Below, one piece after another: positions 55,893 to 64,000 of a DNA stretch of 64,000 nt (positions are counted from its first letter, which is position 1; each line of letters starts with the position of its first letter). The translations under genes and the position numbers were made by a program. The stretch is from Cerrena zonata (lineage: Eukaryota; Basidiomycota; Agaricomycetes; Polyporales; Cerrenaceae): assembly GCA_038087015.1 (NCBI GenBank), contig JASBNA010000065.1, forward strand, positions 1-64,000. The letters run 5' to 3'. The notes beneath the pieces are model-generated. The model had not been told where the DNA came from. It worked only from the letters and a program-made list of their open reading frames with translations, and searched no databases.

Positions 55893-57665
55893 TACTCACT
55901 ATATATGTGCACAAATTGCTCAGGATTTCCATCGCGAAGATGTCCTAGTAGACAAATTTCCAGCGGGCGAGGATGCTCCTGTGGGTGATGATGCTCCAAT
56001 CGAGGTCATTCTCTGCGGGGACGGCATTGTAAGGCGAGTGTTCCCTCGCTTCTTGGTTTATTCTGCAGATTACCCAGAAAAGTAAGTAACTTCTATTGTT
56101 CTACCTTCGTTTAACACATTGAAAATATTATTCTCAGATGCCTAGTAGCATGTATAAGACAACTAGCCTGTTGTCCCTGTATGCGCTGCTATTGCGAGAA
56201 GTGCAAAATTCCGTCTATCGGTCTTAAGTGCGATATGAGAGGCAGGGTGATGAACATCAGGGTGGACACTCCTGCCCTGCATCGTCTTATCGAAGCTACA
56301 CGAGGCTTGATCTTTGAAAAGGGAATAAGGGTTCGTTCTGCACGTATTAAAAGGATGCTTGACCGAAACTCCTTGCTGCCTATAAGGGTATGTTCCCTCA
56401 TTATTCACATTTGCCCTCCTGTTTGACTTACAGAAATTACAGAGTGCCTTTTCGATCCGTCTCGCAGAACATGGCTTCAACCATTATGCTATATCTCCCC
56501 CTGATTTTATGCACAAGTTTGAATTGGGTGTTCGGAAGGCTATTTTCGTTCATTTGCTGCGCCTGATGGTACATTAGGCGCAGACTCTATTCAAGATTTT
56601 AACCACAGGTATGTCGAACGAAATTGATCGAACATTAGCTATTATTTATGTGCTTTTTGCAAGATTTCGAAAAGTTGCAACATTCGGCTGCGACATTATA
56701 AGGCGTTTTCAGGTTAATGTCTCATCCCAGAGACGCATCTGTGCGAGAGACTATGAAGATCTCTTGCAGGTATGTATTTTCAGTCTCATTCTTCTTATTC
56801 TTTCTCATATATTTCACAGTGCATTATCCCTGTCATCGAAGGAATTTTCCCTAAACGCGATAACAAAATCGTTTTTGACCTCCTCTACACCCTTGCAGAG
56901 TGGCACAGTTATGCCAAGCTCCGTTTACACACCGAGTCCACTGTTGAAGATTTCGAATCGGTCACCAAACGCCTCTGACCTCATTCGCAAATTCAAGAAG
57001 ACCGTCTGCAAGCGATATGTTACCAAAGAACTGCCTCGCGAGATCAATGCTCGCGGTCGTCGTACCGCTCGGTTGGCTGCTCAGGTGAAGGCTCCTCAGG
57101 CGCGTCGTGCTACGAGCGCAAGGGAACGTAATGTCGAGTTTAATACGAGCACTTACAAGATGTATGCCCTACCCGACTATCCGCTTTAGGTGCGTGCCCT
57201 CGGGACGACTGACAATTATACAACTCAAAGGGTATATTTTTACTATTGTAATGTTTCCCTTCGACAAGACTTACAAGGTTAGTTTTGATTTTAGGGCGAG
57301 CACGAACATAAACGTCCGAAAGGCTTTTATGTTCGAACTTCGTAGTGCAAATCGCGAAACACGAACGACTTCAACGGCTCCCTAAACGAATTGGGGATCG
57401 CCCGCGAGGAGTACAACTCATACAAGAGTCCGTTTCGCGAAAACGACAGAAAATCACGCATGCAAGTCGCGGTGCCAACTCGACAACCCTGAAGGTTGCT
57501 TTTACAGAGGCAGAGCCCCTGTCACACCCGGTGATCCAAGACCCTTATCACATATCAAGAGATCAACGGTTACATGTCGATCTCACTGCTCTTGTGACAA
57601 GTAATCGCAAGGATCCCGTATTCAAAGTTTTTTTCGCCTAACTTCACCACACTAAATTGCTGATA

Positions 57666-58335
57666 CAGTCAAGGACGGGTCCTTGACACGCGGAAATTTC
57701 TTTTGTGTATTATTGAGTCCCCTCCCTACAAGTTATACAGATGAGTAGATATATCAATTCTAAACTATATAAATATGTATTATCTCAATCTTTATGACGA
57801 ACTGAATGGTTTTGCACTCATAGGTTGAATAAGTCTGACAGTCGACCTTATCGCTCGTTTCCTAGTCCTCGACACAGCAGGATCAATCCCGCTAATTACT
57901 ATATTTAGTCAATCTAATCTCCATCGCTCTCCTGTCATTGGATGGCGGCTAAATGGTCTTTAGGTGCAGTGGCCACCTTCCTCGCTCAAACATCCGCTTA
58001 AGAGATGGGCAACAGAATGTCCCATTGCAAGTGAGATGAACAATAAATATTGATATAATTATCGTTCAGAAAGGACTACCGGAGCACCCGGTAGTATTCC
58101 GGGCTGGTATTAATGCTTCCCGAAGTATGTCAAAATTCAAGCAGTCCAAATTTTAGACATGTTTTTCAACTTATGCGGGGAGGACTCCTCATGACAGCCT
58201 CAAACATAGGATTATAAAAGTTCAGTATATTATACTTGATTGCCTCGCAAATTTGAGTCCAAAAGACCCGTACCACATGGTTTTTCATCGACTGTGTCAA
58301 GGAGTAGGGTTGTGTCAAGGACCCATCCTTGACTG
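57666..58335. mobile_element. 670 bp MITE in a Plavaka intron (copy B)
   Basis: Inverted ends CAGTCAAGGACGGGTCCTTG flanked by TA (57664-57665, 58336-58337). It lies between the exon ending near 57620 and the acceptor TTCTAG at 58354. Interior words such as ATTACTATATTTAGT and ATTTTAGACATGTTTTTC are shared with copy A, but the two are strongly diverged. Confidence 0.78.
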
Positions 58336-59097
58336 TATTTATTCAATTCTAGGACTTTTACTACAACGTTGAGGGACACATCTTGTCGAGGCTCATGGAC
58401 CGCGAATACGATGGGGCCGAACATGATTTTACTCTGAGCGAGAGAGGCTCTCTTCGAATCCAAAATAATCGCCTATACAGGCACAAGGTGCTACGAACTC
58501 ATTTTACTACATACGACATGCGACGGTCTACCGACTCCATCAATCCCCGAGTCCCCGACCACGTGAATATTATTGCACAAGGAACTGGAAGGAAGTTCTG
58601 GTACGCCCGAATTATTGGCGTATTCCATGTCAACGCCCGGCTCGCATCAGAGGAAGATTTCGAGAGGCTAGACATCCTATGAGTGCGATGGTATGGCGAA
58701 GACACCACATGGGCATGTGGTCCAACCGCTATGCGGCTGCCTCGTATGGGATTTATTCCGCACACAGAGCACGCAGCGTTTGGATTCATTGATCCTAGAG
58801 ATGTCATCCGTGCTGCACACATAATCCCTACCTTTGCTCATGATCGCACCGAGTTCTACTTGCCTGGTTCTCAAGCTGCTCGAGCAGCATGCGAGAATGA
58901 TGAGGACTGGACATACTACAGGTGCTTGCTAGACCACTCCCAAACTTGGTGATATTTTTCTTTTTTGCACTTTGTCTTCAGTATTGTGGGCTATATACAG
59001 TCCCTTTCACCCCCAAATTTTACACATCCTCTGAAGATATTATTTACTACATATCTACAAAAAGAAGTAGGTCAAACGGCGCATTCTACATACTGTA

Positions 59098-59157
59098 CAC
59101 CGCCAACCTGGTCAGACATCAGCGTCACGTCGGCCGCTTTTGTCCTATAGAGGCAAG
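59098..59157. repeat. Lone terminus of the 34.0-41.0 kb transposon family
   Basis: Starts TA-CACCGCCAACCTGGTCAGA and follows the left end of the 7 kb transposon (34032-34091) for about 60 bp with few changes (shared CATCAGCGTCACGTCGGCC). Similarity stops after GTCCTATA. No opposite end is found before 64000. Confidence 0.8.
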
Positions 59158-59379
59158 TAGACATCACGCGAAAACGACTAAGTCCGAAGCGCCTTGCGGG
59201 CGCTAGGACCCTCACGCCAAAATCGCGACCAGCCCGCTCGCAAGCTCGCGCCTTTCCAAACTCCGAAAACCCAAAAAGGAAGGCGGGCCTGGCTTGCGAG
59301 TGGGATGGTTTTACGAGCCTAGGCCAACAACAGCGCTTCTTGAAGCTTGATCTTCACCATCGCAGCGAACCAGTCAACA

Positions 59380-61017
59380 TGACCCTTCGTAAATCTATCT
59401 GTACCTCTCGCCCCGTTTCGCGTACTGCACGCAAGACGATATCAGCGAGTCACGCTTCAGATGAAGTAAGAGAGTAAACCACAGGATTGATATGTTGAAC
59501 TAACCACAGAGACGGGTAGGATGGTTCGGATCACGACTCGGACGAGTCATTGTCCTCAAATGAGCCAGCTGCAATCAATAATGTGCGTGTTACTCGCATT
59601 TATAATGCGCATGAGATTCTCACCTTCACATTATGAGAAAGAATTGCAAAAATCTCTATTTTATCCCAGACCCAAATCTCAGAAGCGATGAGGTCAATAT
59701 GCGGAGGAATGTCTTCTACACAGAGGCACTCGTTCGCTTCACTGAGATGCACTTGATCTATCCTGCCAGAGGTCATTTCGCTATTCTGGACCCTGACGTA
59801 CGTTTAGATGATGGAAAACATATGAAGAGAGTCTTGATCGACAAATGGGTAAGTTATACACTTATGTGGTCATAATGGGGCTGATCGTGTGTGTCACGGT
59901 TTAGCTTCTCCTCGTGATAGAGATGCACCGCAAGTATAGTCATTATTTCGACTTCAAGGTAATACGATGGGAGAATTTCCTTTCCTGGTTGATGAAGGGT
60001 GACGTTGAGCACCCTGAAACGGGTCCGTGTCAAGGAGCTGATATTGTGTTGGGGGCTATTGACTACACCACGGAATATGTGTAAGTTATGTACATTATCT
60101 TCGTACTGAAATAATTATAAATCCGGTTCATTGCAGCACCAATGTCAATGGTATCACAAGACAGAACTATCAACAGTTCGATGAGAAGATGGATACCTTT
60201 TCTAGACTGATTAAGGTCTGGCCGCCTATTCCCTTTTCAAGGAGGGGAGCATTCAAGCTCCGTCGTCTTCAAATTTTGGATGAGATTGCTACCACGATAA
60301 CTCACACTCCTCGCCCAGCCAGCTCACTGTGGGATGGCGAAGGTATTCCATCAGGGAAGGTACTGAAACGCACTCACAGTGCGTATGGTAAACATGTATA
60401 CCTTCCGTCATCTCCACCCCCCTCTGTTGATGAGCTTCGAGGAGCCTGTGATTTGCCAGGCAGGCAATGGATCGTGCAAGACTGGGTTCCCACCTTGCGC
60501 CAATTGGGGGAGTATAAGGTATACTTTATTGAGAAGGAGGTAGTATGGATTTCTGTAGCCCGTTTGGGCGAGGATGGCGGTGAATGGCACACTGTTGATA
60601 GTCATCATCAGATAAGGAGCTTGGAGCACGTGGCGTAAGCTGAATCCGCACTATTCTCCCATCAGAACCTGATATTGGTATGACAGGGCAATGCTACAGG
60701 CAGGTCCCATTGTGGACGATTATCTGTTCTCAATGGATCCCCCTCAATATTCGCCGATGACGAGCGACCTGGTGCTATTTGCGCGAGATACTCTGGAAGG
60801 TCTCATCGCCCGTGACCGTGATCATGATGGATATTCGTTGTTGTCTGAATGGTGTCGTATGGACATTGGTATCTTCGAACAGGGTGGCATGTGCTCCTAC
60901 TTTGTCAATGAAGTTGAGACAAACATAGCACTTGGCTTATTTGGTGAGGGGTGTGGTGCCGCCGTCATGGATCCACTTGCAAGACTATGGTACTCACTTC
61001 TAGGACTTTCTTTGTAA
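59380..61017 (+). pseudogene. Damaged multi-exon gene of unknown function (lineage-expanded family)
   Basis: ATG 59380 (MTLRKSICTSRPVSRTARK). An acidic second exon (HDSDESLSSNEPAA) has one in-frame TAG, and a frame change occurs near 59630. From 59660 the sequence is coherent: FYTEALVRFTEMHLIYPARG, LLLVIEMHRKYSHYF, an exon 60137-60634 with WPPIPFSRRGAFKLRR, SSLWDGEGIPSGKVLKRTH and WIVQDWVPTLRQLGEYKVYF, and after intron 60635-60687 CRMDIGIFEQGGMCSYFVNE. The last parts (lysine in VLKRTHS, R-V-F strand, D-I and YFVNEVE) resemble an ATP-grasp-like layout, but I cannot show it. Similar proteins are numerous in agaricomycetes without assigned function. Confidence 0.45.
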
Positions 61018-62213
61018 ACCATTGTCACTGTTTGTACTACCATCTAGGAGCTCTCACTGTGCTCCAAATCCTCTGTTTTTTGTATAATATAATAGTCCAT
61101 ATATGTTGTTTGTATTTAGAATCAGTCATGGACACTGAGTCTTATTGATATGAGTTGTAATCATTTTTGATTGAGCAAGAGCATGCGATTCTAGGGTATA
61201 CTCATTGTTATTCGAGCTTGTCAGAATTCACGTCGGTTACTATGTTACAGAAATAACAACTGAAGGGAATGAGGTAATGAGTATACAACCACAAGTCTAA
61301 GTCGAACAATCATTGTATTGTGTAACATCCGTAGCGTTACAATATACAGTGTGCCACGTCGGAGATAGAAATGAGAAGATCCAGATTTATCAGTTGACGC
61401 TGAATCAGTATAGTGTATTGGGAGGATCTTGTCCGGGAGAGATAAAATGTAGCACTGAGGGCAGGACATCGAGAGGATGTCACGAAGAATGTTTCAGGAC
61501 CGAGGATACAGAATAGATGCGGCCCAATGTAGACACGTCCTAGAGGTGCTCATAGAGAACATGTTCATATTCGACCTACGTTCTAGACGAGGAGGGTCGC
61601 TAGTTAACAATGATAAGTATTTGGAAATGATATCGAGCAAGAGATACAACCGTGGCATTGGTGAAAAGGAGGGGGGTGGGGTGTGGGTCATGACAGTGCG
61701 CGGAGGGAACCAGTTACGACGAAATGGAAGGTGCTTGAGGATCCGGTGCATTTTTCAACACCATTCCAAGTGGCATGTGTGTATGGAAACTTTCAAGAAG
61801 ACCTGGTGGTAAAGAGAGCAGTTATTTAGAATAAGCGGTATAAATGCGAGATGCACTTGTACGACTCTGACCAACATAACGGTCTGATCTAGCTAAACCC
61901 ATCGTCATGGTCTTGCGATGTTCACCCCCCCCCCCCCCCCCAGTGTGTCTAAAGGAAGGTTAGGCCTGGTACATAGCCCTTCGTGAGTCATTGATGTTCT
62001 GGTCGTTGACGAGGGCGTCGACAAAAAGGCATAGTCAAAGTGCTCCCACTCTGGATTTCTGTGCAGCATTCTGTGCGGGGAAATGAGCTCAATAAATCAC
62101 AGAAGCCTGAGGATTGAGGCAAGTAGACAAAGTCCTTACCGAGATATTTCGTGTTCGAAATTTGAGGTCGCTGGCGCAGCGCGCGGGAATCTATGCTGGT
62201 AAAACTGTACATA
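61018..62213. other. Spacer with homopolymer tract
   Basis: A 17-base C run at 61925-61941. A plus frame 61477-61812 (111 codons, FQDRGYRIDAAQCRHVL) is open but unrecognised and without splice context. No other structure seen. Confidence 0.35.
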
Positions 62214-63307
62214 TGGGTAATATAGTGTCCCAAAATTATGGCCTTCCGCGGTATGTATTTAGCTCGCGCGCGGTAAGTTGGTTGGTGATTCTGCGCTAAG
62301 TTGCAGAACCTCGACACTAACTTGAGGCTGGTTCCACGGTGGGTCAGAGTTCCGTAACTCAACTCTCTATGTCTCATGTCCGACATATTAATTTGGACTT
62401 CTTGAAACTCTATCTTGTTTCACATTGCTTCTAAGAGATTCAGAGCTAATGGGTTGAGCTAGTAAGAGACTACAAATTCGTGTAAGAATAATAAGGGATC
62501 CTCGGGATTGTCATGCCTCTTGTGATATAGTACTGGTATCTTTCCAATATTATAAGGATCATTATAATGTCACCCTTGGATCAGCATGATGTCTTGTAAG
62601 GGAAGCAAACCCTTTGCTTCATCTTTCTAAGACCACCAGAAACATCAGGATTTACTAGAAAAGACTGGGTTGATACAACGTTCGGATAGCCTCCATCAAT
62701 CCATTTGGTGACAGAAATGTCACCAGAATTATTGCCGCGCGCAACGATTGTCTTCAATAGAGCGCGGAAATCTTTTGGGCACTCTGCGGAAAATGCCATG
62801 AATAGCGATCGACTTGTCGCGAAATCACTCTATTCTGGCACTTACCGCGGAAAATAATTTTGGGACACTATATAGCCCATATACTAGCGAGCAAGGGACA
62901 ACATATATAAATATAATAACACTTATAATAACAATACTAGCATCGTATCACTACTAACTAGAGATATTTTATTATTCTTACTGGTACCCAAATTTCTAGT
63001 CTCATAGGTCATCCCATTAGCCCTGGGGCTCATGAACGATGGAACCAAGTCAGAAGAAGAAGCTTAGATACCGATTTGGCTGAGATTGACATATCATGCA
63101 TGAGATGCTCGGAGCCCTCAAATAGGTGTTTGATGAGAAATGTAAAACATGTTGTCGCAGAAACCTGACTCAGCGTACAATCAGCCTCAACTTCGCGTAG
63201 AGTTATCAAGTGGACCACAACTTAGCGCGGAATTCCCAGCTCACTTACCGCGCGCGAGCCAAAAACATACCGCGGAAGACAATAATTTTGGGACACTATA
63301 TTACCCA
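62214..63307. mobile_element. 1.09 kb TA-flanked inverted-repeat element
   Basis: Ends read TGGGTAATATAGTGTCCCAA inward; arms remain alignable for about 100 bp (including CTTCCGCGGTATGT and GCTCGCGCGCGGTAAG). TA lies at 62212-62213 and 63308-63309. The interior holds a second, separate right end at 62830-62879, so another element of the same family was inserted or recombined within it. No transposase. Confidence 0.7.
62690..62879. repeat. Right-half copy 1 of the TGTCCC-end family
   Basis: CACTTACCGCGGAAAATAAT through GGGACACTATATAGCCCA matches 63405-63598 over about 190 bp, including GAGCGCGGAAAT and CGCGAAATCACTC. Confidence 0.7.
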
Positions 63308-63404
63308 TACTAGTACGACGACTTGTATGAACCCTTACCTCATACTTGTGGGGCTGCCAATGCAAGAGAACTCAGAGCTTAACTACTTAGTATGTTGATG
63401 CAAT

Positions 63405-63598
63405 GTTTAGATAATGGCCAATCCGTTCAGTGGAAATGTCGAGAGAAATATTGCTGTGCGCAACAACTGTCTTCAACAGAGCGCGGAAATTTTTGGACAC
63501 TCCGCGTGCGGAAAGTGCCCTGAACACTCAATTTACCGCGAAATCACTCAATTCTGGTACTTACCGCGGAAAATAATTTTGGGACACTATATAGCCCA
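63405..63598. repeat. Right-half copy 2 of the TGTCCC-end family
   Basis: Direct repeat of 62690-62879, ending in the same tip and followed by TA (63599-63600). No matching left end of its own is visible. Confidence 0.7.
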
Positions 63599-63600
63599 TA

Positions 63601-64000
63601 CACTGTCGATAAAGTAAGCTTCTGCCATCCCCAATTGCTACTTTCTACACCTCCCCTTTGTGTCAAAAGCTTAATCGTTGCCTCACTGTATCTCGACCGA
63701 GGTGCTATGAGTGTAACATTAACTTTTTCATGAGAATTTCTCTTTCTCCCTGCTTTTCATTTGCCCTTGCTTTCCCCGCAATTACTCTCCATATTCCTGT
63801 ACTGTGACACGTCGAAACACGAAAACGACGCGTCATTTCGCGTCCTGACACCTCCCCTTTAGTCACATCGTTGTGTGTGCTAATCTATACATAACAGCTA
63901 TCTGAATGGATGGGCATTATTCTACGCGTTCTGGTTTAAATTCTTTCACCTTACGAGACCGACGAACCACTCACAGTCTTCCAAACTTCCGTCGATATCT
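63601..64000. other. No feature recognised
   Basis: Pyrimidine-rich around 63640-63780. No ORF over 70 codons with support. Confidence 0.3.

Larger units (their letters stand above)
55132..58951 (+). pseudogene. Plavaka-type transposase, N-terminally incomplete and damaged
   Basis: Recognisable exons: 55132-55194, 55924-56081, 56138-56387, 56444-56612, about 56672-56769, 56820-57000, about 57000-57190, 57300-57620, 58355-58951. Diagnostic blocks: VILCGDGIVRRVFPRF with YSADYPEK, cysteine cluster CCPCMRCYCEKC, DFMHKFELGVRKAIFVHLL, RDYEDLLQ, AEWHSYAKLRLHTEST, YKMYALPDYP, then in the last exon FTTYDMRRSTDSINPR, GVFHVNARL and DPRDVIRAAHIIPTFAHDR. These belong to the Plavaka family of agaricomycete CACTA-like transposases. 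Lesions: a frameshift near 56570, a stop after YVRTS near 57350, TGA at 58679-58681, and no N-terminal half. Confidence 0.75.

Noticed and set aside
61477..61812. Gene for a 111-residue protein
   Set aside because: Open frame only; no family, splice context or neighbour supports it.
1..64000. CRISPR array or prokaryotic defence island
   Set aside because: No regularly spaced direct repeats of 25-40 bp. Introns and transposon families are eukaryotic (basidiomycete).
1..64000. LTR retrotransposon or telomere repeat
   Set aside because: No pair of long direct repeats with TG..CA ends around a gag-pol, and no tandem TTAGGG array was seen.

Overview
This is fungal nuclear DNA, almost certainly from a mushroom-type basidiomycete (Agaricomycetes). 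Coding stretches are cut by many 50-70 nt GT..AG introns. The mobile families present (Plavaka, Helitron, Tad-like LINE, a Tc1-type transposase with DDE signature) and the lineage-expanded proteins of unknown function are typical of that group. There is no bacterial-style operon, rRNA, CRISPR array or confident tRNA gene. It is accessory, transposon-rich sequence: few host genes lie among nested and decayed mobile elements.

Layout. 1-0.65 kb: first exon of a RecQ-like helicase, then a small inverted-repeat element. 0.78-6.65 kb (minus): a frameshifted Helitron Rep-helicase. 7.2-9.7 kb: broken unknown genes. 10.3-13 kb: a damaged member of a lineage-expanded family, preceded by a 128 bp block found identically at 19.5 kb. 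13.9-15.8 and 17.1-19.0 kb (minus): two multi-exon genes of unknown function with well-formed splice sites. 19.1-20.5 kb: two inverted-repeat elements. 21.4-23.7 kb: pseudogene fragments of a Mug190-like lipid-transfer protein and of saccharopine reductase (LYS9), side by side. 24.7-25.9 kb: an intact Rap1-type Myb gene. 26.3-27.1 kb: a TA-flanked element with long inverted repeats that carries a tRNA-like segment. 27.3-28.8 kb: an intact OTT_1508-type deaminase. 29.4-31.3 kb (minus): a reverse-transcriptase pseudogene split by a 256 bp MITE.

32.6-47.4 kb is the centrepiece. A Tad-like LINE (minus strand: CCHC-type ORF1, endonuclease, RT, RNase H, C-terminal zinc domain, A-rich tail) carries two later insertions. 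One is a 971 bp inverted-repeat element with a 7 bp target duplication. The other is a 7,019 bp two-gene transposon (34032-41050). Removing either one rejoins the LINE reading frame. The two-gene transposon looks complete: short inverted ends starting CACCGCC, a TA (or TAG) duplication, a 13-exon gene of 1,262 codons (minus) and a divergently transcribed 7-exon gene of 356 codons (plus), all exon phases consistent and no internal stop. An old decayed copy of the large gene lies at 47.5-48.2 kb and a lone copy of one terminus at 59.1 kb.

49.6-50.7 kb (minus): the C-terminal half of a membrane-anchored aspartic protease. 51.5-54.6 kb: a Tc1/mariner-type element with an apparently intact 788-residue transposase. 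55.1-59.0 kb: a Plavaka transposase gene with two related ~665 bp MITEs, both inside introns. 59.4-61.0 kb: a damaged unknown gene. 62.2-63.6 kb: a pile-up of TA-flanked inverted-repeat elements.
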